From positions 9,799,501 through 9,863,500 of the forward strand of contig NZ_CP069338.1 in the NCBI RefSeq assembly GCF_016859125.1: DNA of 64,000 nucleotides, in the 5' to 3' direction. The DNA is from Archangium violaceum. Its GTDB lineage: Bacteria > Myxococcota > Myxococcia > Myxococcales > Myxococcaceae. The translations under genes and the position numbers were made by a program. Every line of letters starts with the position of its first letter. Within the stretch, counting starts at the first letter, position 1. The notes under the pieces are model-generated. The model was not told where the DNA came from. It ran no database searches and saw only the letters and a program-made list of their open reading frames with translations. Shown piece by piece: positions 40,749 to 48,266 of the stretch.

Positions 40749-41554
40749 GCCCCTCCTGCGATTCGGTGCGGACCTTCCTGTCCGCGTACCTCGACGGTGA
40801 GGCGACTCCCCTGCCCCGCGTTGACCTCGAGCGACACCTGGAGTCCTGCACCACCTGCGCCCGCGAGGCCGAGGACCTGAGAACCCTTCGCACCGTGGTG
40901 CGAAATGCCTGGGTTCCGGCCCCCGTCCCCGCAGGGCTCCGTCGAAGCGTGGAGGCACTTCGAGCCGACCGGCACCCCCGCCGCCGTCTCGTCGCCCTGG
41001 GTGGGGCTCTGGCCGCCCTCGCCGCGGCCCTGCTGGTGTTCCTCGTCCCGGGCTCCACGGCCAAGGCCTCCTCGCTCGCCGAGGCGGCCGTGATCACCCA
41101 TCAGGGGCTCGTGAATGGTCTGCTGCCCCTGGATGTCGCCGAGCGGGATCCCACCCGGCTCTCCGCCCTCCTGTCGGCGCGCCTCCCGTTCCAGGTGGTG
41201 CTGCCGAAGCTCGACGACGCCACGCTCAAGCTCGACGGCGCACGCATGGTGCCCCTGGATGGCGCCTATGCGGCCGTCGTGAGCTACCGCAGGGAGGGCG
41301 AGCCCGTGAGCCTCGCCATCGCGCCGCGGCCCTACGCCGGCAAGCCCTCGGGTGAGTCGCGCACCGAGGTGTTCCGCAGCGTCCGCTTCGAGTCGCGCGA
41401 AATGCACGGCTACCACGTCATCTCGTGGAGCGAGGGCGCGCTGAGCTACTCTCTCGTCTCCCGCCGCCCGGCGGACGGACGTGCCTCGTGCGCGGTGTGC
41501 CACGGACAGAGCTCCGGGCTCCAGCGCGTGGACGAGTTCCACGGCATCCGTTGA
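40745..41554 (+). CDS. zinc-binding anti-sigma factor with periplasmic CXXCH motif
   Basis: 269 residues. The N-terminal anti-sigma domain has HxxxCxxC (His31, Cys35, Cys38). A membrane helix spans about 79-102 (LVALGGALAALAAALLVFLVPG). The periplasmic part has a beta-rich region and ends with SCAVCHGQSSG, a complete haem c attachment motif (Cys249, Cys252, His253) 16 residues from the C-terminus. If haem is attached there, the protein could sense redox state or peroxide and release the coupled ECF sigma factor. The haem motif next to cytochrome genes is striking. Haem attachment itself is inference. Confidence 0.85.
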   Translation: MSPSCDSVRTFLSAYLDGEATPLPRVDLERHLESCTTCAREAEDLRTLRTVVRNAWVPAPVPAGLRRSVEALRADRHPRRRLVALGGALAALAAALLVFLVPGSTAKASSLAEAAVITHQGLVNGLLPLDVAERDPTRLSALLSARLPFQVVLPKLDDATLKLDGARMVPLDGAYAAVVSYRREGEPVSLAIAPRPYAGKPSGESRTEVFRSVRFESREMHGYHVISWSEGALSYSLVSRRPADGRASCAVCHGQSSGLQRVDEFHGIR

Positions 41555-41559
41555 GCGTC

Positions 41560-42126
41560 TCATCGAAGGTGAGGCCATCCAGGAGGGAGGATGCCATCCG
41601 CCACGGCGAGTTCCCTGGCGAATCTCAACTCGTGGCCGATGCGCTCGGACTCAGGGAAGAGCTTCTCCGCTGTTTCGCCAAGCTGGAGCGCCTTAGCCAG
41701 TGACTCCCGGGTCCTCTTCGAAGACCAGTAGCTGATGAGTCCTGCCCAGGCCTCCTCGAGCGTCCCCAGCGCTTTGCGTGCACCTTCCTCGAAGAGCGTT
41801 TCAGCTTCAGGCGGTGAGTCGTGGAAGATGTCCAGGAAGTAGGCCAGTTCCACCAGCGCCGGGGCGCTCCGGCCCGAAGCCAGAACAGCCTGCTCGAGCA
41901 GTTGCCGCAGCTCCACTTCCACCGCTTCACTGGTTGAATCAGAAGGGGGGTTGTCATCCAGACGCAAGAGCCGGGCGAGCTCCATGAGGTTGGGCACGAA
42001 CGCGGGACATGACTCGGCCAACTCACGGTGCAGTCTCAATTGCTCCTCGCTGGGCTGGTTGGCGTCTCCCGCCGCGCGAGCAGCCCGCATTCTCGCCACC
42101 AGTTCGTCGAGAAGGGGGTGCTTCAC
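41560..42126 (-). CDS. helical-repeat protein, partner of an upstream lipoprotein
   Basis: 188 residues, Leu/Glu/Ala-rich, with paired helices (SEEQLRLHRELAESCPAFVPNLMELARLL, then LVELAYFLDIFHDSPPEAETLFEEGARKAL) in TPR/Sel1-like spacing. No signal peptide, so cytoplasmic. GTG start overlapping the lipoprotein stop (GTGA). No family recognised. A small soluble protein coupled to a small lipoprotein is the layout of some contact-dependent toxin/immunity pairs in myxobacteria, but nothing in the sequence shows toxicity. It converges on the anti-sigma gene with 5 bases between stops. Confidence 0.6.
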   Translation of the reverse strand: MKHPLLDELVARMRAARAAGDANQPSEEQLRLHRELAESCPAFVPNLMELARLLRLDDNPPSDSTSEAVEVELRQLLEQAVLASGRSAPALVELAYFLDIFHDSPPEAETLFEEGARKALGTLEEAWAGLISYWSSKRTRESLAKALQLGETAEKLFPESERIGHELRFARELAVADGILPPGWPHLR

Positions 42127-42617
42127 AGATCGCCCCCCTTCTCCATCAAACGCGGGGCCTCGAGAATGAGCTTCTTCGCCATCTTGAGCTGCGCTTGCGT
42201 TGCGATGCTGAAGTCCTTTCCACTCAGCATCTTCTCGATTTGGTACAGCGTGTATTCGCGAAGCTGCGATGGGAAGTCCTTGGCACGCTGCAGCGAGGCA
42301 GGGATATCGCCCAGCCTGGTGTTGAGCCTGGCGATGTCGTTCAGCAGGCGAGTGGCGTGAGGTTGTGAGAGCAGCCCCCCTGCGCTGGCCTCGGCGATGA
42401 GCGCTTCGGCCTCGGCGAACCGTCCCTGCGCAATCAACGCATGAATGCGGGTGGCAACCGTGTTGCCCTTGGTGCGTACGCCCTCCTCAGGCTCGTCACC
42501 GTATGCATCCCACGTCGCGCTCCGGGCCTGGGGCGCGTCCCGAACCTCTCTGGAAGCGTGAGTGCATGCTCCGCTGGCGATGAGGAAGCCGACCGTCAGT
42601 ATCAACCGGACGTACAT
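42123..42617 (-). CDS. small lipoprotein, unknown function
   Basis: 164 residues. Signal MYVRLILTVGFLIASGAC with lipobox Cys18. A disordered acidic/polar stretch follows, then helices from about 55 to the end (ARIHALIAQGRFAEAEALIAEAS in loose TPR form, and LREYTLYQIEKMLSGKDFSIATQAQLKMAKKLI). It resembles the many short myxobacterial lipoproteins of unknown role. Overlaps the next gene by 4 bases. A GC-rich repeat (42642-42678) lies just upstream, so its promoter must sit in or near that repeat. Confidence 0.6.
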   Translation of the reverse strand: MYVRLILTVGFLIASGACTHASREVRDAPQARSATWDAYGDEPEEGVRTKGNTVATRIHALIAQGRFAEAEALIAEASAGGLLSQPHATRLLNDIARLNTRLGDIPASLQRAKDFPSQLREYTLYQIEKMLSGKDFSIATQAQLKMAKKLILEAPRLMEKGGDL

Positions 42618-42641
42618 GCTTCATCCCCCTATCGAAGAAGA

Positions 42642-42678
42642 CCCTCACCCCAACCCTCTCCCAGAGGGAGAGGGGGCT
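42642..42678. repeat. REP-like intergenic repeat reading into a gene end
   Basis: The block CCCTCACCCCAACC followed by a 9-bp inverted repeat, CCCTCTCCC (42654-42662) and GGGAGAGGG (42666-42674), is a widespread short extragenic repeat type in high-GC Proteobacteria. Translated on the minus strand it gives PSPSGRGLG and a stop, and it forms the last residues of the pseudouridine synthase at 42645-43370. Confidence 0.75.
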
Positions 42679-43370
42679 TTGCGCAGGAGCTCCACGGTTC
42701 GCGTCATGTCCTCCGGCAGTGGGGACTCCAGCGCGCTCGCCTCCACTCCCGGCAGTGCTGGCCACTCCAACCGCGCCGCGTGCAGCGGTGTCCTCGCCAG
42801 CACCTCCTCCTCCCCTTCCCCTCCCAGCTCATTCGCCTTCAACGGATCGGCCCGCCCGTATTGGTGATCCACCAGCAACGGGTGCCCCTCCGACAGCAGG
42901 TGCACGCGGATCTGATGCGTCCGCCCCGTCTGCGGCTCGGCCTCCACCAGCGAGGCCGCCGTGAAGACCTCCACCGGCCTCACCCGCGTCCTCGAGGGCT
43001 TTCCCTCCTCCCCCGGCCTCGCCACCCGCATCCGCCCCTTGCGCGCCGGCACCAGCGCCGCGTCCACCATCCGCGGCGTCTCCAGCCGGCCCTCCACCAG
43101 CGCCAGGTAGCGCTTGCGCACCTTGCCGGACTCGAACGCCATCGACAGCGTCCGGTGCTTCTCCGGCTCCAGCGCGAACACCATCACCCCCGAGGTGTCC
43201 CGATCCAACCGGTGCACCACGTACACCTTCCGCTTCAGCTGCTCTTCCAGCACCTCGCGCAGCGAGGGACCACTCCCCTCGCCGCGCCCGGGGATGACCA
43301 GCATCCCCGCCGGCTTGTCCACCGCGAGCAGCCCCGCGCCCTCGAAGAGGACGCGTACCCCACCGCTCAC
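42645..43370 (-). CDS. RluA-family pseudouridine synthase
   Basis: 241 residues. HRLDRDTSG (53-61) carries catalytic Asp56. LAVDKPAGMLVIPG starts the fold, and AEPQTGRTHQIRVHL and LVDHQYG are the usual uridine-pocket segments. There is no S4 domain, so it resembles RluA/RluC catalytic cores or TruC-like enzymes, and the RNA target cannot be told. The last residues (PSPSGRGLG) come from an intergenic repeat. GTG start overlapping the M16 stop (GTGA), so it is the third gene of an M16-M16-RluA operon. Confidence 0.85.
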   Translation of the reverse strand: MSGGVRVLFEGAGLLAVDKPAGMLVIPGRGEGSGPSLREVLEEQLKRKVYVVHRLDRDTSGVMVFALEPEKHRTLSMAFESGKVRKRYLALVEGRLETPRMVDAALVPARKGRMRVARPGEEGKPSRTRVRPVEVFTAASLVEAEPQTGRTHQIRVHLLSEGHPLLVDHQYGRADPLKANELGGEGEEEVLARTPLHAARLEWPALPGVEASALESPLPEDMTRTVELLRKAPSPSGRGLG

Positions 43371-44746
43371 TCGTAGTCCGAGGCCGGTACCACCTTCACC
43401 GTCCCCAGCCCCTTGAGCTGCTTCTTCACCTCGGAGGCGCGTCCCAGCAGCACGATGAGCGGCGGCTGCGCGAAGAGGTACTTCGCCGCCACCTCCACCG
43501 TCTGCTTCTGCTTCACCGCCATCAGCCGATCCCGGAACTTCTCCACCCAGTCGTCCCCGAGCCCGTGCACCCGGATGTCGCTGATGACCGAGGCCACCGA
43601 CTCGTTCGTCTCCGTCCGCAGCGGGTACAGCCCCGCCAGGTACCGCTGCGCCTTCTTCAGCTCCGCCGCGGTGATTCCCTCCTGGCGCACCTTCGCCACC
43701 TCACCCAGCGTGACGTCGAGCATCTCCCGCGTCCGGTCCGTCTGGGTGAACGTGGAGATGCCGAACACACCTCCCGCGTTCATCATGTCGAAGTAGCTGT
43801 GGATGCCGTACGTCAGGCCGCGCTCCACGCGCACCTCGTTCACCAACCTCGAGGTGAACCCGCCGCCCAGCGCGTTGTTCATCGTCGTGGACGGGAAGTA
43901 GTCCGGGTGTCCCACCCGGAAGCCCGGCCCGCCGATGCGCACCTGCGTCTGCGTCTGGTCCGGCTTGTCCACCAGCAGGATCCGGCCCGTGGTCACCTTG
44001 TCGGCCGATGGCAGCCGAACCGGCGCTTCCGGTCCGCCCTCCCAGCCGGCGAAGGCCTTCTCCGCCTCGTCCGCCACCTGCTGCGGGCTCACCGCGCCCA
44101 CCACCGTCAGCAGCGATACCCGGGGACCCACCCGCTCCCGGTGGAAGCGCACCAGGTCGTCCCGCGTGAAGGTCTTCACGTGCGCCGTGCTGCCACCGAT
44201 GTCGTGCCCGTACGGGTGTTTGCCCCACAGCGCCCGCGTGAAGGCCCGGTCCGCGATCACCGCCGGATCGTCCAGGTCGTTGGAGAACCCCGCCAGCGCC
44301 CGCTCGCGCGCCAGCTCCACCTCGCGCTCCGGGAAGGACGGCTCGCGCACCAGCTGCCCCAACATGGACAGCATCGCCGGGAAGTGCTCCGCCGGCGTGG
44401 TGACGAAGAGCGACAGCACGTCCTCGCTGCTCCCCACGGAGAAGCTCGCGCCGACGAATTCGATCGTCTCGTCGATCTCGTCCGCGCTCATCCTCTCCGT
44501 GCCCCGGCGCAGCAGGCGCGCGGTGAAGTCCGCCAGGCCGTGCTTGTCCGCCGGATCCGTCGCGCTGCCCGCGCGGATGACGAGCCTCGCGGCCACCAGG
44601 GGCAACGGCCCGCGCTCGGCGGCCAGCACCTTCAGCCCACTCGAGGTGGTGCTCTCATGGAGGGTGGGCAGCGTCAGGGCGCCCGTCGTGGGGGCCGCCT
44701 TCTTCGTCACGACCGCCTTCTTCTTGCTCGTGGCTCGGGTGGCCAT
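43367..44746 (-). CDS. M16-family peptidase subunit lacking the zinc motif
   Basis: 459 residues, with the two-lobe M16B fold but HGLADF where active enzymes have HxxEH, so zinc and catalysis are lost. The C-terminal lobe keeps GGGFTSRLVNEVRVERGLTYGIHS, whose Arg/Tyr pair completes the active site of the partner in M16B heterodimers. The N-terminus is a Lys/Ala-rich, histone-tail-like stretch (TRATSKKKAVVTKKAA). It begins on the base after the stop of the catalytic subunit gene, with which it surely pairs. Probably cytoplasmic, since neither subunit has a clear signal peptide. Confidence 0.85.
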   Translation of the reverse strand: MATRATSKKKAVVTKKAAPTTGALTLPTLHESTTSSGLKVLAAERGPLPLVAARLVIRAGSATDPADKHGLADFTARLLRRGTERMSADEIDETIEFVGASFSVGSSEDVLSLFVTTPAEHFPAMLSMLGQLVREPSFPEREVELARERALAGFSNDLDDPAVIADRAFTRALWGKHPYGHDIGGSTAHVKTFTRDDLVRFHRERVGPRVSLLTVVGAVSPQQVADEAEKAFAGWEGGPEAPVRLPSADKVTTGRILLVDKPDQTQTQVRIGGPGFRVGHPDYFPSTTMNNALGGGFTSRLVNEVRVERGLTYGIHSYFDMMNAGGVFGISTFTQTDRTREMLDVTLGEVAKVRQEGITAAELKKAQRYLAGLYPLRTETNESVASVISDIRVHGLGDDWVEKFRDRLMAVKQKQTVEVAAKYLFAQPPLIVLLGRASEVKKQLKGLGTVKVVPASDYE

Positions 44747-46090
44747 CTACTCGACGTCCTTTCCATCAGCGCTTGCGTCCGCGGGTGCTCCCGCGGTGGG
44801 GATGAGCGTCACCACGGAGCGGCGCTCGGGTGCGAAGGTCTTCGCCGCCACCGCCTTCACCTGCTCGTTCGTGGCGGCCGCGTACACCGAGGGCAGCGTC
44901 AGCCCGTCCCGCCACGAGCCGAGCAGCGCTTCGTAGTGGCCCATGGCGTGGCCCCGCCCGCTGTTCGTCGCCAGCTCCCGCAGGTGATCCGCCCGCAGGT
45001 TGTTCTTCGCCTTCTGCAGCTCGCGCTCCGTCAGGCCCTCCTCGGCCACGCGCGCCAGCTCCGCGTACAGCGCCTCCTCCACCTTGCGCGGATCCGAGTC
45101 CGGCTTCAGCTCCAGGTAGAAGAGGATGATGCCGGGATCGATCCGCCAGCCCCAGTCCACCGCCACCGACACGGCGAGCTGCGTCTCGTAGACGAGCTTC
45201 TTCACCAGCCGGCTTCCCTCGCCCTTGGCCAGCCCGTACTGGATGACGTCCAGGAGGAGCGTCTCCTGGTCGCGCGCCGCCGGGCCCCGGTAGGCGATCA
45301 TCAACGCCGGGGACTGGGCGGGGTGGCGCACCTCGGCGCGGCGCTCGCCCTTCTGCTCGGGCTCGGCGTTGAGCACGGGCTCGGGCCTGGGGCCCTTGGG
45401 GATGTCCCCGTAGTAGCGGCGCACCAGCGCCAGCGTCTGCTTCGGGTCGATGTCCCCGACGATGTAGAGCACCGCGTTGTTGGGCGCGTAGTACGTGCGG
45501 AAGTACTGCTCGCAGTCCTGGCGGGTGATGTTCTCGATGTCCTTCATCCACCCGATGACCGGCCAGCGGTACGGGTGCGCCTTCCAGACGAGCGTGCCCA
45601 GTTCCTCGTCCATGATGCCGGTGATGTCGTTGTCCACGCGGACGCGGCGCTCCTCCATCACCACCTGGCGCTCGCTGGCCAGCGCGTCGTCGTTGATGCG
45701 CAGCGAGCGCATCCGGTCCGACTCCAGGTCCAACACCTTCTCCAGCGCGTCCGAGGCGAAGTCCTCGTAGTACACGGTCATGTCCGTGGACGTGTACGCG
45801 TTGGAGCGGCCACCGTTGGACTCGAGCACCATGTCGAACTTCTTGGGGCCGTACTTCTTCGCCCCGTTGAACATCATGTGCTCGAACAGGTGGCTGATGC
45901 CGGTGATACCGGGCCGCTCGTTGCGGCTGCCTACCTGGAAGAAGGTGTAGAGGCTCACCACCGGCGTCTGGTGGTTGGCCAGCAGACGAACCCGGAGACC
46001 GTTGGGAAGCGTGGCCTCCTGGACGTCGAACAGGGATTGCAGGACGGGATCCGCCGTGCGCTCGGCGGGCTTCGCAGGTGCCTTCGGCAT
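44747..46090 (-). CDS. M16-family zinc peptidase, catalytic subunit
   Basis: 447 residues from ATG 46090. The inverted zinc motif HLFEH (His67, Glu70, His71) is in GITGISHLFEHMMFNGAKKYG, with the distal acidic residue in ASERQVVMEERR near 145. The later lobe carries KLVYETQLAVSV in place of the GLTY segment supplied by the partner. M16B heterodimers degrade peptides into short pieces. The ATG nine codons into the open frame is chosen because GGTGGG stands before it. It heads the operon and is divergent from the P450 gene by about 127 bases. Confidence 0.88.
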   Translation of the reverse strand: MPKAPAKPAERTADPVLQSLFDVQEATLPNGLRVRLLANHQTPVVSLYTFFQVGSRNERPGITGISHLFEHMMFNGAKKYGPKKFDMVLESNGGRSNAYTSTDMTVYYEDFASDALEKVLDLESDRMRSLRINDDALASERQVVMEERRVRVDNDITGIMDEELGTLVWKAHPYRWPVIGWMKDIENITRQDCEQYFRTYYAPNNAVLYIVGDIDPKQTLALVRRYYGDIPKGPRPEPVLNAEPEQKGERRAEVRHPAQSPALMIAYRGPAARDQETLLLDVIQYGLAKGEGSRLVKKLVYETQLAVSVAVDWGWRIDPGIILFYLELKPDSDPRKVEEALYAELARVAEEGLTERELQKAKNNLRADHLRELATNSGRGHAMGHYEALLGSWRDGLTLPSVYAAATNEQVKAVAAKTFAPERRSVVTLIPTAGAPADASADGKDVE

Positions 46091-46217
46091 AGAAGCCCAC
46101 CGTATACACGCCTTCACTCGGGGGGAAGCACGCGTTTGGGGGCGCGAGTGTCAGCCAGGCGCCAGCCGCCCGGGGCTGCGGCATATTCCAGGGGCTCGTA
46201 CACTTGGAGAACGCACC

Positions 46218-47441
46218 ATGCAGCCCCAAGCCCTGAAGTTGACCCCCGAGATGGTGGCCAACCCCTACCCCGTCTTCGCCGCCCTGCGCGAATCCGCGCC
46301 CGTCCATTACGTCGAGGCCTTCCGGGGCTCCTATGTCCTGTCGCGCCACGAGGACATGGCTCCCGTCCTCAAGAACACGACCCTGTTCTCCTCGAAGATG
46401 GCGTCCGTCAGCGCCCTGATGCCCAAGGAGCTCGGCGAGGACGTGCTCCGCTACTTCAGGAGCGAGAACAGCCTGCTCTCCTCGGACCCGCCCCAGCACA
46501 CGCGCCTGCGCACCCTGGTGAGCCGTGCCTTCACCCCCCGCCGGGTGGCCGACCTGGAGCCGCGGATCCGCGAGCTCACCCGTGAGCTGCTCGACGCCAT
46601 GCTGACCCGGCAGGAGTTCGATCTGATGGCGGACCTGGCGGTGCCCCTGCCGATCATCGTCATCGCCGAGATGCTCGGCATCGAGCCCGAGCGCCGCCTG
46701 GACTTCAAGCGCTGGTCCAACGCCATCTCCCAGAGCGTCACCCTCACGGTCGGAGGGCTCGACCTGGAGTGGATCGCCACGGGCATCCGGGAGATCCACG
46801 CGTACCTGGAGGCCGCCATCGAGCGGCGCCGCCAGGAGCCCGGAAACGATCTCATCAGCGCCCTGGTCGAGTCCAACGAGCAGCAGGGCGGCTTCCTCTC
46901 CTCCATGGACGTCATCGGCTTCGTCCGGCTGCTGCTCTTCGCCGGCAACGAGACCACCACCAACCTGATTGGTAACGGAACGCTGGCCCTGCTCAACCAC
47001 CCGGCCGAGATGGAGCGGCTGGCGGAGGATGCCTCGCTCATCCCCAACGCCGTCGAGGAGATGTTGCGCTACGACACGCCGGCCCAGGTCATCTTCCGGA
47101 TCACCACGGCGGACACGGAGATCGCCGGCACGCCCATCCCCAAGGACTCGCGCATCATGCTCCTGCTCGGGGCCGCCAACCGGGATCCGCGCAAGTTCCC
47201 CGACCCGGACACGTTCGACATCACCCGAGACACCCAGGGGCATGTCGCCTTCGGCCACGGGGTGCACTTCTGCATCGGAGGGCCGCTGGCCCGGCTCGAG
47301 GCGAAGGTCGTCTTCGAGGAGCTCTTCCGCCGGGTGCGCCGCGTCTCGTTCGCCCCCGGCCAGGAGGGCCACCTCGACTACGGCACGACCTTCTCGCTGC
47401 GGGGCCCCAAGAGCCTCCGGCTGCGAGCCGAGCGGCGTTAG
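46218..47441 (+). CDS. cytochrome P450 (bacterial class I)
   Basis: 407 residues. Oxygen-binding helix FAGNETTTN, ExxR in EEMLRYDTP and haem loop FGHGVHFCIGGPLAR with Cys352. No fused reductase, so it needs a ferredoxin/reductase pair encoded elsewhere. ATG 46218 has GGAG 8 bases upstream, although the frame is open further 5'. It resembles CYP107/109-like secondary-metabolism enzymes in general form. Substrate unknown. Followed at 115 bases by an acetoacetate-decarboxylase-like gene on the same strand. Confidence 0.92.
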   Translation: MQPQALKLTPEMVANPYPVFAALRESAPVHYVEAFRGSYVLSRHEDMAPVLKNTTLFSSKMASVSALMPKELGEDVLRYFRSENSLLSSDPPQHTRLRTLVSRAFTPRRVADLEPRIRELTRELLDAMLTRQEFDLMADLAVPLPIIVIAEMLGIEPERRLDFKRWSNAISQSVTLTVGGLDLEWIATGIREIHAYLEAAIERRRQEPGNDLISALVESNEQQGGFLSSMDVIGFVRLLLFAGNETTTNLIGNGTLALLNHPAEMERLAEDASLIPNAVEEMLRYDTPAQVIFRITTADTEIAGTPIPKDSRIMLLLGAANRDPRKFPDPDTFDITRDTQGHVAFGHGVHFCIGGPLARLEAKVVFEELFRRVRRVSFAPGQEGHLDYGTTFSLRGPKSLRLRAERR

Positions 47442-47500
47442 TGGAGGAGCCCGCGCTCGGAGTGCCAGTGCACATCCGGGTCCGGCCATGCTATCGCTCG

Positions 47501-47520
47501 CCCCCCGTGACCGCGGGGGG
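47501..47520. other. GC hairpin between the P450 and ADC-like genes
   Basis: CCCCCCG (47501-47507) and CGGGGGG (47514-47520) form a perfect 7-bp stem with a 6-base loop, with no T tract. It could attenuate or separate expression of the two genes. Not a canonical terminator. Confidence 0.4.
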
Positions 47521-47556
47521 CCGGCCCGGGTCCTCACTTCACCAGGAAGAGCACTC

Positions 47557-48243
47557 ATGACCAGCACGCCGCTCGCCGCACCGCAGCTCGTCATCAACAG
47601 CCGGATGCTGTATTCGAGCTGGATTCCCGCCGATCCCAAGGCCGCCGCCGTGCTGCTGCCTCCCGGGCTCCAGCCGGCCCCCAACCACGCCCTTTTCATG
47701 AACCAGTACGTCGTCGACTCCGAGGAGCAGTCCTCGCACTTCGGCGCCTACTCGATGACGTACATGGGACTGGATCTGGCGGGCCGCCGCGCCCCCGACG
47801 GCGTGACGCCCGCGCGCTTCTTCACCCACTACCTCAACTCCTCGGAGCGCGTCCGCGACTACGCGCGCGAGCGGGGCGTGCCGGCCTCCCCGGGTGAGAC
47901 GACGCTGGAGCTGCACGGCAACGAGCTGGTGGCCACCACGCGCGTGGACGGCACCCCCATCATCCGCACGGTGGCCCGGGTGGGTTCGAAGATCGGCTCC
48001 GTGGCGCGCGGCCACCTCACGTACGTGACGAGGGTGGGCAAGAGGCTGATCGCCGGCAACTACCCCTACGTCGGGGAGCTCGCCACGCCCTTCGAGCTCG
48101 TCTCCCTGGAGTTCCTCGCGAAGGATCACCCGACGTACGCGCTGCGCCCCGCGAGCCCGCTGCAGAAGGTGGAGGGCTGGTGCTGGTACTCGCCCCGTGA
48201 CTCCTTCGTCTACCCGGGCGGAGAGTACGAGTACGAGCAGTAG
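47557..48243 (+). CDS. acetoacetate decarboxylase-like protein
   Basis: 228 residues. The cone-like beta fold of the ADC superfamily is suggested by VLLPPGLQPAPNHALFMNQYVVDS, FFTHYLNSSERVRDYARERGVP and the late SPLQKVEGWCWYSPRDSFVYPGGE. The catalytic lysine that ADC uses for its Schiff base is not obvious, so it may be one of the family's non-decarboxylase members, such as lyases or dehydratases. ATG with AGGAAGAG ahead. It follows the P450 gene and may share its transcript, suggesting a small tailoring pathway. Confidence 0.6.
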   Translation: MTSTPLAAPQLVINSRMLYSSWIPADPKAAAVLLPPGLQPAPNHALFMNQYVVDSEEQSSHFGAYSMTYMGLDLAGRRAPDGVTPARFFTHYLNSSERVRDYARERGVPASPGETTLELHGNELVATTRVDGTPIIRTVARVGSKIGSVARGHLTYVTRVGKRLIAGNYPYVGELATPFELVSLEFLAKDHPTYALRPASPLQKVEGWCWYSPRDSFVYPGGEYEYEQ

Positions 48244-48266
48244 TCACCCCGCGCTGGCCGCTCCTC

